Shown: in pieces, positions 19,201-32,400 of the stretch
Layout: each line of letters starts with the position of its first letter
Position numbering within the stretch: position 1 is the stretch's first letter
NCBI GenBank assembly: GCA_916610825.1
Contig: OU744448.1
Location: forward strand, 28,046,107-28,110,106
Length of the DNA: 64,000 nt
Source: Haliclystus octoradiatus
Lineage: Eukaryota; Cnidaria; Staurozoa; Stauromedusae; Haliclystidae
Direction: 5' to 3'
Notes under the pieces: model-generated
Databases searched by the model: none
Seen by the model: the letters and a program-made list of their open reading frames with translations, nothing else
Told to the model about the DNA's origin: nothing
Made by a program: the position numbers and the translations under genes

Positions 19201-22158
19201 TCCTTACATGCACCTGTATTAACCAGACATTTCCAGCACTACTGTTGAGAATTTTAATAGGTTTACGATTACCACTGCTGTCTGTAGACGGCAGACAAGT
19301 TGACAACAAACACATTTTTTAAGCAGAAGAAATTCCTGTTAGCCTACATACATGTGTTTCAAATAATGTTTTGGCTGATATTGTTGTTAATAGAATATGC
19401 ATATGGAGGTCATCCGTTTGAGTTCACTGGGATATTTGATATGGATCCAAAAGATGTTGATGAGCTTGGTGAAGGATTCAAATTCAAGTTAGTAGTAGGA
19501 TATCGTTATACATACATACATGAAAGTACTTGTATGTTTACTGTTGTACAGTAGTTGACTAATTAAGTGTGTTAATGTATGTGCTATGTGATCTTGAGAT
19601 CAGGTAGGGATGTGTGATTTGTTTGTTTAAATATATTGCGTGTTGTCCCTTCCTGTGATCGTAGCCGTGATGTAATATAAACTTGTAAAGTCTGCCAGCT
19701 GACTGCGGCATGGCAGGTCAGCAGTGTTTGTATATAAAAACAGAGTTTGAAGTCGTGTGAACTGACTCTCGTTTAGAGTTCGTCGAGAGACCAGTGAAAA
19801 GATAATTACTTGAAACTTTTACTGTGTCGTTTATGTCTCCCTCACATCGACCATAGTCATACAGTATTAGTTATAAGTAATTTGAACATGTAAACTTGTA
19901 GGCTATACACACCTGTAAATGGAATACGCATTGTAAACTTTGAATATTGCTCTAGCATTTTGATGCTAACAACCATGTTCGAATAATAATAATAATAATG
20001 CTAATTAAAAGAAGAAAAATTCAAATTTGAAAGTTTTAAATGCAGAATGGAGATAGTCATAGAAAATAAATTGATAAATAAATGAAAAATACATTACATG
20101 TTTGTTGCTGTTAAACTTTTGTTTAATCATGCTGCATATAGGCATCTGAATGTCGTTAATTATGTAACAGAAAATTAATGTGACAATAATGAAAACATTA
20201 ATATTTACTGTTATTCAAATTTTATGTTGATGAGTCTACTTCTGAAATATTTATTATAATAGCAGTTAGTTGTATCAAACATTAGTGAGGGTATAGCTAC
20301 TGTATGAAACTCTGAATTAAGGTTGGTTTTAATAGCTTGATAGTAATTATAATAATTTTATAATAATATTACATTTTACAGTTAATCAATGAGCAAGACT
20401 TACCCCGTAAACACAAGTGCTTGTTTATTGGGGAACATTAACAAATTTAGCCCCAATGAGGAATCGAACCCCTGCCTCCTGCTCATAGTGTGGACACTCT
20501 GCCACTGAGTTACCAGTGCACAAATGTTAATTGATAATTTGTTCAAAATGTTTTCATTTCCAGGGAAACTGCAGTCATTGGATTAACAGATTTCACCCGC
20601 CAAGATATCGATAAAATTATAAATGAGTTGGGACAACGCTATAAAGGCATTTCATACCATCTCGTTAAAACGTAAGTGCGACTGATTAATGGAATTACAT
20701 GTCTGGGCTATTCAATATATTATATAATATAGCAGCAAATATTTAATAATAAATATGTAATCTTTTAAGCAGACAAGTACATGTTTCAGGCCATTAGCCT
20801 TCATCAGTACTGCTCAGTGAGCGAACAAGGGACTGAGTTCGGTATATACCTAGGTCAAGATGAGTTAGTCAATGTTGTGAAAAATTCATCACTTGAAAAA
20901 ACATCTGTGCCATACCAAAATGCACAAAAAGTACCGAAGTCGTGGCCAATGCATATTGCAAATAGTATAGACACATCCCGAGTCGATAATTCTCAATATT
21001 ACGCCTTGTTCGCTCAATTGAGACATACATATAGAACCATTATTTAATGTATAAGATATAATATTTAATTTCGTTGTGTCCATTTATAGGAATTGTAACC
21101 ATTTTACAGCAGAATTATGCAAGGTAAGCAGCTCCAATTTTGGGTAGAAATGATTGCAAAATTTGAAAAATGCAAATCATGTGTTGAGAAATTGTCCGTT
21201 TTAGGATCTTTTCTTAACAGTTATTGACTCTGGCTTAAAATTGCCTTTTTGTAGGGTTTAGCCCAGCCATTACTACTAGTGTGGTATTTATTGGAAAGCA
21301 GCAATTCAATTCATTATAAAACTAACCTTAGCTCTTGTATTTTAGATTTATCTTGTAAAAATCTACAACAATTCAACATTTAATTTCTCACATTTTAGAT
21401 TTTATGTGGTAAATCAACCCCATCATGGGTGAACAGACTTGCTGCCATTGGAGCGAGATTTCCGTTCTTATGTGCTTGTATCCCTAAAGAATGGATCTCA
21501 CCTGAGCCTGCTTCTATAGAAGATTATGACGGAGAGTATTTGGATTGGGTGCAAATTGAACAACCTTTGGAAGGTAGGTGAGCTAAACCTTGCTTAAACA
21601 ATATTGCAAGGAAATCATTACTATTCCGATCAGTAAGTTTCCACTTGTTAGTTGTGTTAATAAAAGTTAACGATAACATGGACAAATTCATAAAATTCTT
21701 GCAATCAGGCAAATCATGCCAAACCTTAACGCTCAAGTCTGATTCAATAAAGTATTGGCTTATTACTGCCGCCGCATATCGAACAGATATTGTTGTTGTT
21801 ATTGCATAGGTGTAGAATAAGCTATTGTTAAATAACAAATCACGTGTTGACACTTGTAATTAGCACTCTGTAAAACTTTTCGTGAACTGTTCATGAAAAC
21901 TTCATATAACACAACATTTTAAAGTTCAAGGACTCTCAATCAGGTGTTCTTGAACAGTTCATGAAGTTCAATTGGCTAGTTCATGAACTCAACCCCATTT
22001 TTTTGGTGTGGGTAATGTTTATCTACAAAGAAGGGATAACAAGTTTGACTGTATGTGAATTTAAATTTCTTGTTTTTATATTTTTAGGTATCGATAATCA
22101 GTCAACACCGTTAGTTGATAGAAAAACTGACAAACAAAATAAAGACAAAGAAAGCTAA
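16298..22158 (+). CDS. DESI2: DESI2 (PPPDE-family deSUMOylating/deubiquitinating peptidase), 197 aa, 7 exons
   Basis: Papain-like cysteine peptidase that removes ubiquitin-like modifiers; cytoplasmic in animals. Exons: 16298-16336, 18033-18105, 19394-19487, 20564-20671, 21090-21123, 21399-21573, 22088-22158. Borders are GT-AG and the lengths sum to 594 nt (197 codons plus TAA; human DESI2 is 194 aa). The PPPDE fold is recognisable: VVLNVYDM at the start, [11 protein letters not shown] with catalytic His29, [14 protein letters not shown] (39-52), and [12 protein letters not shown] with catalytic Cys107. Then [15 protein letters not shown] and the CIPKEW block typical of DESI2 rather than DESI1. 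The C-terminal 25 residues are polar and not conserved. Start chosen because it gives the family N-terminus directly before the first donor. Introns hold two hAT MITEs and a tRNA-derived SINE. It converges on GDPGP1. Confidence 0.95.
17397..17657. repeat. GTTCATGAAC-family repeat in DESI2 intron 1
   Basis: Starts near CTACCCCCTCGCAAT and continues with AACAGTTCATGAAC, several further TTCATGAA words in both directions, and ends near TTTCTCACAGG. It is a larger diverged member of the family best seen at 30921-31007. Confidence 0.55.
17683..17850. mobile_element. hAT-type MITE, CAGGG family, in DESI2 intron 1
   Basis: Left end CAGGGTCCAACAAAAG, right end CTTTTGTAGGACACTG. Flanks TCCAGAGG (17675-17682) and TTCAGAGG (17851-17858) are a 7-of-8 target duplication. 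Length 168 bp. Confidence 0.8.
18190..18655. repeat. GC-rich repeat fragment, probably a decayed DNA transposon
   Basis: Two GC-rich ends (GGTGGGGGAACACGGGGGAA near 18198 and GGGGGCATGCCTCGGACCCC near 18575, then CCGTTCCCACC) enclose an AT-rich middle. The composition stands out from the intron around it. The ends resemble each other in inverted order, which suggests a MITE, but I could not define exact borders or a target duplication. Confidence 0.35.
18724..18898. mobile_element. hAT-type MITE, CAGGG family, in DESI2 intron 2
   Basis: The left terminus has lost its first base match (AAGGGTCCGACAGAAG); the right end is AGTCAAACCCTG. Flanks TCTAGCTT and TCTAGTTG agree at 6 of 8 positions. 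Length 175 bp. Confidence 0.7.
20393..20524 (-). mobile_element. tRNA-derived SINE in DESI2 intron 3
   Basis: On the minus strand a tRNA-like head shows an A box (ACTCAGTGGCAGAGTG) and a B box (GGGTTCGATTCC) at tRNA spacing, followed by an unrelated body containing CCCCAATAAACAAGCA. The same body word recurs at 51362-51376, so this is a dispersed SINE and not a functional tRNA. No acceptor stem pairing was found. Confidence 0.6.
21880..21995. repeat. GTTCATGAAC-family repeat in DESI2 intron 6
   Basis: Contains AACTGTTCATGAAA, GAACAGTTCATGAAG and TAGTTCATGAACTC within about 115 bp. It belongs to the dispersed family described at 30921-31007. Confidence 0.55.
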
Positions 22159-23313
22159 CATATGCCTAACATACATGTTAGGGTAATGTTTAATCTAATT
22201 TATGGTGGACGGATACACAGCTTATGAAATGTGATCAAGTGTCTCTTTCCTGTATCTAAAAGTTCAAATTACATGACAACAGGAATAACTTGGAGATTAT
22301 TTTGTAATGCTCTACGAAAAATATTATAGTCCTATCGAGAAGAGTCAATCTGATTCACCTACATAAGGACAGAATATTTCCAAAACTTTGTATATCAATG
22401 CAATATAGTAGGCTGCCAATTTTATACTCAAGAATAATGTATAAATCTGAATTTTTCAAATAGAATAATATAAGTATAGACTGTATAGTAAGGGGAACAG
22501 AAATTGACTTGAGTACAAGATGGAAACTAGATGACGAGACAGTGTAATACTATTCATTGTGAAAAATATAAAATATCTTTTCTTGTAAATCTATTCTTGT
22601 CAATGTCACAATTCTCAATGTAGGTTTCAAAAAACATCTTAAAAAAGAATTACTCATGAACTGTGTCTACTTCAATCTTTATCATTTAGAAAACCTGGGC
22701 CGCCGAGAGGTGCAGTAATTACCCCTGTAGGGCCTGGGCTATTTTTACAGTTTCAAAGTTTTCTGCTACGTTTTGATTGTGAATCTGAGGTTGGTTAGCC
22801 TCATTCAACAACGACTCTCAACCCCACACATGAAATTGATATTGAAAATCCACAACAGGATTGAATCCCCGTGATAAAGTACTGCTCTGTGATTGGCCAG
22901 GCAGATTTTCCTTATTCAGCTATTTTGAACGCACCACTTTGTACCCTCAACTTTTATTAGGCCCTCGCCGTAGCGCCTGCGTGGAGTTGAAGGATGTTAT
23001 GGAATTAGGCTAGAAGTTGGTATGTTTATATGTTGGTAGGTATGTTTGAAAAATAATTCAGAGAGCAGAATGAAAAATAATTTATCAGGGCTTTATTTTA
23101 TAGTCCATATTTGCAAAAGTCGTTGGACTCTGATACCTCTCCAGTCAACCCTGCAAAAAGCCTTCAAGTATATTGCAGTTACAAGTAGTGTTTTTTAAAG
23201 GAATTGATTTTACATAGCCCAAGCAGGGATGGACTATCGTACGGATGCGATTGGAGTAGATTATAATGCAAGAGAAGATTCTTATTGTTTTGATAAAATA
23301 CATCGTTCATGAA
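22159..23313. other. Convergent intergenic region between DESI2 and GDPGP1
   Basis: About 1.15 kb between the DESI2 stop and the GDPGP1 polyadenylation signal. I saw no coding exon and no canonical AATAAA for DESI2. A moderately GC-rich patch at about 22690-22990 stands out but could not be assigned to a repeat. Confidence 0.4.
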
Positions 23314-23319
23314 TTTATT
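23314..23319 (-). promoter_or_regulatory. Candidate polyadenylation signal of GDPGP1
   Basis: AATAAA on the minus strand, 125 nt past the GDPGP1 stop codon. Confidence 0.5.
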
Positions 23320-23443
23320 CATATTATTTTTAGATGTATTACTATTTCTTCATAAATATTTTAAGTAATTTATATGTCATATTTATCTTATTAAATATAT
23401 TGGATTGTTGCGTAACTGTTGATAAAATTAAAAATTAATTCCT

Positions 23444-26400
23444 TCACATAATATCATTATTATTATCCCATTTTAATATTTGTAACACATCATATTTTAA
23501 ATCTTCAAATTCATCTTCATGATAAGCATATCTGTTTAATATAGCGATAGCTTTAAATTCATCCATTTCATCATATTCTTTTATATCTAAAGGCAAGGAG
23601 ATGATATATAATTATCAGTATAGCATTGTGGCACCTGGCACATGAAATCTGTATATAACAACCAGATATCCAGATAAATCTATCGTCAGGTCACTATATA
23701 GACAGGTCACTATTGATCAGGTGGTTGTTGGAAACAGGTTTGACTGTATCGTGAAACCCACTTAAGTGCAAATCAAAATTAACAAAGGCTTGATCACAAT
23801 TAGGGCGTCAGGGCAGAGAAGAAAATGGCTTACTGGCTTTCAGTCTCTCTAAATAAAGATCTGTTGGAAAGTGCAAGTCGTCACTAGACACTTGGCAAAT
23901 CAATTCATGTGGCAAGGCAAAGCTAACGTTATGCTACTGAGGTTAGAGCACTGGACCGGACATTCAGAAATTGTGTGAAACGACTCCCACGCTCGGACAT
24001 GCTTTTCTGCTTCACAACAATTTCTTATATTCTAACAAGATTAACACCATCATCATCATCACTAAGTAGCTAATTGATCAGACATTATGAAAATGCAATG
24101 AAAACGCAATGAAATTTCACAATTTTGTTCATGGTTTTGTTGTCAGTAATTGTTAGAAGAAGTAGAAGCATGCGTAGGATTTTAGTGCAACATCAAATAC
24201 ATCTATAGTAATATGCTATTTAAAATGTGTTACGCCATTTTTAATTACATTGCTCGCAATAAAATCTATACACATGTCATCATGTACCTCCGATAGGCAT
24301 ATAGCCACCCAATTCCAAGAAAGCAGAGTTGAATGCACATTGTGTTAAATCTAAATGACAATGATAAGTAAATATCAACAATCAATTACCTTTCAGCAGC
24401 AAATAACCAGCTAGATCGTAACAGCAACTGTTCATCGTTTGCGTATTTTTAACTCCTAAATTTAAAACCATATGTAATCTAAATTCTTTCAAAATCAAAT
24501 ACTGTGTATCAGTCAACTAGGCAGAACGCCAGATCTTCCAACACCGCAAAGTTAAAAATAGACTTTGAAAATCTTCACATTTCCGTGGAAAAACTGGAAA
24601 ATATCAGTCTAAATGAGATTTAAGCCATGCACTTAAGTGAGAATGTTATGATTTTTTGCTTTAAATACCGGTACAAACATTTAAAGATACCGGTATCTTT
24701 AAATGCGATTTTGTTGTTCAAATTACAGTATTGTTTAATGATTAAACATCTATGAGGTTAAACTTTAGTATGTTCTCTTCTTGTACACAACTTCTGTGAC
24801 ATGTGTGTCATTTTACCTTATATTAATGCTTCAACTCAAAATCTCAGTTCATGAATGTTTGTCAAGTTCATAAACAGGTCATGGATTTAGTTAATGTATT
24901 CCCAGTGGTGTGAATACCTGAATCTTATTGAATATGAATATCCTATAGTCCTACACGCAGTGACTGGCAACAGGGTCAACCTTGGAAAGTGTAGAACATT
25001 TAAATTAGTTTTTTTGTTTTGAAATTTTGTTGTTTGACCATAATAGATCAGAATAACCCCTGGGAAAAAGTTCATGAGTTCATGAACATAATTATGAAAG
25101 GTTAATGAAATGTTCATGAAACCCACATGAATGAATGGCTGACAGATTAAAGAATCTTAAAGAATTAAAGAATACAGTGTGAAACAGGTGCTAAGCGTGT
25201 CTACCTGTAATTATCGATATAAAATAAAGTAAACAACAATAAGAAAATGTTTGTAAATTGTTCATGAAATGTGCATGACCTGTTGATGAACTCGTTGACT
25301 TTTTCACAGGGGATTCAACTTTTTTCTGAATTTGCTCCAGCCTTCTGAAATCTAGAGTTACAGAACAATCCCCTTGCCTCGCAACTGCAAAGGCATACAC
25401 AACCAACATTGCTACTCACCAGTTGACATGATCTTTGGAAATATAAATAAACGGACGTCATCATTGGCATTAGGTGAAGTATCATTATCATGTGACATTG
25501 GATCACCACGACTTAAAAATACATTATGAGGAATATCTTTTTCCACAAAGTAATTCACAACAATATAAACTTTCCTTGAAAAAAAACAATCATCATATTA
25601 GTATTATATAATAACAAGCTTTCAAATTGGCTGTGTCGGCCGTGTTGCTTCGCTCCACAATCTGTGTGACTTGCAGGATATCTGATTGATTATTCTCTAC
25701 ATCACGCGGCCTATCAATAGGGCTACTATACCACAAATTTAAATAAAAATGAAAGACTATGTAAATTTGACTCACATTTAGATTTTTCTCAAACAAAATT
25801 CTGTTTAATACATACAGTGAAACCTGTATATAACGGCCAGTTAAGAGAGGTAGATAAATTGACCACTATAGACAGGTGGTCTTTATATACAGGTTTGATT
25901 TAATGGACAATATTATTCTAGACATTGAACGAGTGACCACTATAGACAGGTGGCCGCTGTATAGAGGTGACCGTTATAACAGGTTTGACTGTACTCTAAA
26001 ATTTCTCCAGACTGGTCGCACCATACCATGAAATCCCCTTATATTATGCAATGAAAGATGCAATGTATTTCAATCCAATATGTTCCAAACTCATGGTCAC
26101 ACTACCACAACTGTGAGGTAAAACGATGTGATTTTAAAAGACTGAAGTAAAAAAGCTGTGATTATTTTGTAATTCTAGCCGTTTAAAAACGTTTATTTAA
26201 ATTATTTTATTGATATGGAAGCAATCTACGATCAAATAAATAGCATGCAGTATAGAGATACAGCTACCGGTAACAGTAAAAATAATTTAACATGTCATTC
26301 TAAATGCTCCCTCGGAGGGGTTTCGATACAAAGTTGTTCAATTTTTGAGAATCTTTTGCGTTTTCGTGTGGCTCCTTTGAACGGAAGGTTTTTTGCTAAA

Positions 26401-29400
26401 TTTTTCAGCAAAACTCATTGTTTTAAATTCGCTCTTTCAGAGCCGTAATCTCGGATAGTTCATGCACCAAATAAGGGCATTTTCGGGCAATATTTGTTTA
26501 CACAAACTAGCGCTATTCTTATATTTGATAATCTATGTATCTAAATCATACCTGAACATTATATATACATGATTTGTGTTCATTCTTTAATTAAGCACAA
26601 GCGTTTGTCTACTTGACGGATTTGTTAAATCAAAGTAACAATGAAATAAATTTTCAATTGATAAGTATGAAAATGCATGCGCACCGACTAGGAATCAAGC
26701 CCCGTTCCCTGCATGTGATGCAATTAAGACACTGTTTCACAGCATATAGCAGATTATAATTACATGTTCATCGTCCCTCAGTATTTAATACCTTGCTATA
26801 GTGTTAATGTCCTTGTATGAAACTGAGAATGCAAAGCCATGGACAGGATAGTCATCAAGGACAAATAAATCATTATTGACACTTTTGACAGGCTAAAAAA
26901 GTAAATAATAATAAATTGGGTTAAACTTCATCAAAACTGTTTGAAAACATAGAGCATTCTAGCTCAACTTCAATCAGTATATCGAAGGCACTTGATTGAC
27001 ACTTTTGATCCATGTAAACAAAGGAGATTTATGAGAAAAGAAACCTTCAGAAAAGGTCAACAAAATAAAAGCAATTATGTAAGCCATCATATAGATTAGA
27101 CAGTTATGGGAGCAATACTTTCAGACTTTCCGCCCCTACTCTATGGAACACATATGACTATCGAAATATAATGACTATCGACTCCCTATTCAAGTTAAAA
27201 GAAAAATCATAACCGTTTTACTTAAGATTGCTTTTAGCAGTTAATCTTATCTGCTGGACACTATTTTAGCTGATTTTTAATCCTATTTTTAGTTTATTTT
27301 TAGTTTAAAATTTTAATATATCAAATTTCTTGTAAAGTGCTATTGAGCAAACATGGAAATAGCGCTTAATAAATAAAATAAATAAAAAATAAAAAATATA
27401 TACAATTATACAATTTTACAATTTTACATGTCTCATCAAACACAAATTCATGATATATTAATATTATTTCCATGTGACATGCATGTCAATAAGACATTCT
27501 CAATACTCACTGCATTGTCAATAGGCAAGATATCATTGATATACATGGCATGGAAATGAAGATGATTAACCGAAGCAAAGGCACATAGACTGTTAAATCC
27601 CAAACGAAAATCTCTGAAAACACATACAAAATAAAGTGAAATTATCTAAACATTTAGAGAACAATTAGTATCATGTGATACTAGTTGCAGGTAATCTGAA
27701 TATTTTAACTAAATTCTAAATTCACATCTGATATTTGGATGTGTTTAATTTGAACACAATTATATCCAATATACCGGTAATAATAAAATGAAGCAATCAT
27801 TCATAGATAATAGTCAAATAACTCAGCATCTATTTACATAAAGAAAGTTAATAAAATCCAATCATATATTCACTATGATTTTGAAAATCTGAAAGCCTTC
27901 TGAAAACATACTGAAATCGTACTGAATAGGCTACGGAATTGGGCTCTTTTCGTCAATCAGTAGCATCCAAATTTTAAGGTGCGTTTCACTGAGTAGATTT
28001 TCAGTAGAATGAGAAAAATCTAGATTTAAGTGTCTGGTGAGTTTCAGCATGGTTTCAGAACTCAATTTCATTCCAGTATGTTTTCAGTACATTTTTATTA
28101 GCGACTCAGTATATCCAAGATTCATAGTGTCATATCTAGGTATAATATGATCCAATTATGATCCAACACTAAAACTCCAATTCAAATTCAACAAAAATCC
28201 TGATATTCGCCGACCTCTAGTGACACAGACTTCAAACATCATGAAGGAATGGATATTGTTTCTCTCGTCGGTATTTTTCATATAACTAATTGCATAATTT
28301 CAGCATTTAATTTGTTTTTACAATGATGTCTTCTAGTGCCCATTTTAGTAATTTATGGATTTATACAAATGAATACAATAGTGAGGGATAAAATAGACGT
28401 TGTTTGAGCTTTCGATACAGCTTATGTCATCTTCAGAAATCGATTTAAATAGAAAAATTATCCAAAATTTTTTATAACCTTACCTAGAGCCACTTAAAAA
28501 ACATGTTTCCATCGCCAGTTTGATACTATCTTCTGTCAATACCTATCATAACGAATTGTTAACAATTAGCTACAGGTTTTACTTACATTAGCATTGGAAT
28601 GTCAGAATCTTCAACACATGTCCGAATGAAAGGTTACCTTTCATGAATGAATACAGTGAAACCTGTATATAACAGCCAGCTATGAAAAGTAGATTGACCA
28701 CAATAGACACGTGGCTTTTATTTGTAGTTAAATGAAATTTTACTGAGTTTAAACACTATCTTTGAATCCCGCTGCAAGCTCTCCTGTTAAATGGAACAAA
28801 GTCTTCTTATAGACAATCAATCTGCCTTAGTATTGAATTGAGGACACGTAACAGCATGACCCTGTCAGTTACTTATTCCTAGGACCCTAGATTAAGCTAG
28901 TTATTGGTGCGGCTCAGGGCGATACTGTTCTTTCTTTGCTTCAACGCACCGCTGAATGGTTGAGGAAAGTCGATGAGGGTTTATGCTCATTGAATGGATT
29001 GTTTGATCTGTGACTGCATGTATGCCTATGATATGTTATCTAAAAGCCTTTCATCTAAACAAATGATGTCAAGTTTGTATATGAACACAATTGTTATGCT
29101 GTTGCTATTGTATTTGTTGACGCGATTGATTTGTGTGCTGCTGATATTTTACGCTGTTCATTGTTTACTTTCCCCTCCCTACCCATCCCTTTGTTGGTTG
29201 ATAAAGGTAAGTATAACTAGGAATTCCACTGACTTAGCAGTGTGACTGGAGCTTGGTTGGTGGTGTCAGGTCTGCGATTGCTCAACTAGCTATTGTATTT
29301 TGCTGCCAGCCTCCCACCAACAAAGCACCTAGGCCAAATTATTGTGATGTTAAGGATTCGAAATAAATGGTTTAAATACAGGATGGATTCAATAGAAAAT

Positions 29401-32400
29401 ACTCTTTTAGACATTGCAAGAGTGACCACTAAAGATAGGTGACCTTTGTATGCAGGGTAAATTCAATAGAAATTATTATTCCAGACATTGCAATGGTGAC
29501 CACTATAGACAGGTGACCTTTGTATGCAGGGTGAATTCAATAGAGATTATAATTATATACATTGCAAGAGTGACCACTATTCATAGTAGTTAAATACCCT
29601 CTTTGAAATGAACCATTTGTGGATTGTTCATTAGCAGATTCCATGACGAAATATTCATGGTGTACTGTTGATGATTTTTTTGCGAAAATGGGAGTGTTTG
29701 CACTCCCCTTGCTAAACAACTTTTAGAGTTCATGAAAAGAGGTAATGACTAATTAATGAACGTTACATTGCCAGTCTTTCGTGGCCTTTTTTCTTTTGTT
29801 GTTGTTCAACTGGCCTGTTTCTCATGGAATTTTTTATGAACACTATTCTTGAAATGAAAATTGCGCCATTTAACATCATCAACTGTTTTCACAGGGGTCA
29901 TTAACTAGGTATTACAATTTTTTGTATACTGTGGTTAGAAAACAAAACAGTCATTAAGTTTGCAAATACTGTACATTGATAACAGTGATTATAGCGATGA
30001 GGACGTCAATAGCAACAATGACATACAAGAACAATCAGAACCAATCTTAAGTACCATTGAAGCCGTATGAGTATTTTCCAGACTTGAACAATATACGATC
30101 ACTGAAGGAAGCACAGAACTATTAGAAGTTGCTTCTTGCACTGAAATGGCCACTCGACGGCATTCCCTCAGCAGGCATAATTTACTGTGATTACTTTTAT
30201 ATTATTCATTTAACTTGTTTGCAATGTTTTTTATACAATCAGATCCAAAATAATTGTTGTGTTTATCATACAGGTATTAGCTACAATTCACAACCATCCC
30301 AATTTGTTTGTTTAGTTTGTTGTTTAAAATCCAATGTTGTCTGAAATCTATTGCTTTGCGGTAATGACGCCAACCTCTGTTAGCTGGCACCTTTCTTATC
30401 CTCACATAATAGTAAAGTCACGTGAGTGTCCGCTGAAGATAGGTTTGACTGTAATTCTAGAGAAATGGATATTTACTATTAGGCCCTATGACTAATGACA
30501 TTATTGGCTAAGTAGGCCTACTGATCTCCGAGGCTCGAATCTGCAGAATTCGTTTGCATCAATGGAACAAAAAATATGTTTCGAATGCTCTCATACTCTT
30601 TCTGCAAACATTCAATAATTTCAATTTAACTGGCACTTACTTGTGGGAGGCATTTCTTTGCATTAGGAACAATTAATATATGACCATAGTCAATTGGACT
30701 AACATTAATCATCAAAATATGTTCATCAGTCTCACAATTACAATCTGATGCTTTCATTTTGAATAATATCTGAAAAGATAGAAAGCATAACAGTATATAA
30801 ATCTATTTCCAAGGAGCTTTTCTGAAGCCTCATCCCACTGACTTTTTATATTCACCAACAACAGATTTGATGCATATTTTATGAAATAGCACATTTTTCC
30901 ACAAACAATTGGTGAATTTCTACCCCTGCAAAAAACAGTTCAGGAGTTTGTGAACAGTTCATGAACATTAATGGCTCAAATTTTCCTGAACTGTTTTCGC
31001 GGGGGTATGAATGCAAACAATTGGAATGCAGAAATACATAAAGAAGAAACGACTGATTAAAAAAGTAAATTAAATAAATATTAAAGAGGCAAACTGCACT
31101 AGTCCAATGCCGTTTGTGCAACCTATATACAAGCCAGTGTGGTTTCCCCCCGGGTTTCCCTAGACTATGTGGTTTCCCATCCATTTAACCAATCAGATAT
31201 ATGCACACCTCATTCTCTTTAACTTTATTGAAATTAAATCCGTCTGAAGAAAATGGTTGGCAGATTGAAGTGATACTTTGTGGAGGTCTTCTTTCAGAGA
31301 ATCGCTTTGAGTTGAGCTAAAAAATAACGCAGACAATTGATTACTACCTTTGCAAAAACATGTCATGTGTGCATGAACAGTCCATGGACTTTCTATAGAC
31401 TATTTTCATGAACTTGCAGAATAGTTCAGAACAGTTCATGGGCTTTGAAATGAACACTTTCTTTGGGTTTATGAGAGAAAATTTCATGAACAATTTAAGA
31501 ACCAGTTCATGATTGAACGTTAATATTGTCCAAATTTTCATGAATAATTCATCATTTTATGAAACTTTAATGAACTGCTCATACAAATTAAAGAAAAATT
31601 GGACAATTTCAAGTTCATGAACTCAACTGTATAAATGAGTTGGTGAGGAGCTTGGTGTGAAACACCAACTCATCAACTTGTTCCCTTTGCCATTTCACCT
31701 TTATCAAAATCATATTAGGGTAGGTCTAGGCCTACATAGTATAATTTGTTATGGCGTCATTTCTTGATGCCTACATTTTCTAAAAATTTAATTGTTATCA
31801 AAAGTAAAGTAAACGATTTCAATGAATGAAATGAATCACAACGAGAAATGTGCTTCACAAGTGAAAACTAACAAATCTAACCTATACAAATCAGTCCTTT
31901 GAAAAAAGTTTGATGTAAACTTAAAGGTGTTCTGAATAAATGATGATGATGATGATGATAACATATGTTAAATACACTTTATGAATACAAGGCAAGCATC
32001 ATACATATGAAGCACATTATTATTAGATGTTATCTAATAGCAAATATGAATATATATATATGCTTACAATGAGCAGTTTATGAAAATTTAATATGATTAT
32101 AGAACGATTCTGGATCTTGTGAACTGGTTTTTGCAGGCATTCATCTCTGGGACGGTATGGGACAATGTTTTTGATGTAGGAGCCTACTGTAATATAAACA
32201 GGAGAGATGTGCTGTTTGAGGGATCTCCTTTGTATTAAAGGTGTGCTACTGCTTGCTTGATTATTAGCAGTAGCTTGTTGGCACTAGCAGCTGTAAACCT
32301 TGCTTTGACATCCCATGGAATGCAGATGAAAAACTTTGATAGCTAAATGAAATATGCGTGGAAACATTGATGGAAAATGAAAACGATTCATAAGAAATGT

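Larger units (their letters stand above)
28654..30451. mobile_element. Longer pogo/Tigger-like element, family A ends, decayed
   Basis: Family A termini lie 1.8 kb apart (left CAGTGAAACCTGTATATAAC, right AGATAGGTTTGACTG), each next to TA. Between them are a 74-bp tandem reiteration of family A sequence (29387-29590) and, at 29978-30147, a plus-strand coding remnant (DNSDYSDEDVNSNND, then VFSRLEQYTITEGSTELLE) that resembles the C-terminus of pogo/Tigger transposases, with one internal stop. The two ends could also belong to separate copies. It fills most of GDPGP1 intron 4. Confidence 0.5.

Noticed and set aside
19640-19880. Possible solo LTR of an old retroelement (GC-richer block with a TATA-like box)
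   Set aside because: Composition and the TATATAAAA word suggest it, but no target duplication or second copy could be shown, so the family and borders are not supported.
20781-21047. 88-codon plus-strand ORF in DESI2 intron 4
   Set aside because: The start region (TTTCAGGCCATTAGCCTTCA) looks like part of a retroelement 5' region, possibly Penelope-like, but no domain is visible. It is not a host exon, because the flanking DESI2 exons join in frame without it.
22690-22990. GC-richer patch as a CpG-like promoter or gene
   Set aside because: No open frame, splice sites or repeat borders could be defined; it lies at the 3' ends of two convergent genes.
26215-26448. 77-codon plus-strand ORF in GDPGP1 intron 7
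   Set aside because: No recognisable motif and no splice or promoter context; expected by chance in this much intron.
26683-26750. Minus-strand tRNA-like sequence with GGGCTTGATTCC
   Set aside because: Only the B-box-like part is convincing; the A box is not. It may be a very old SINE fragment.
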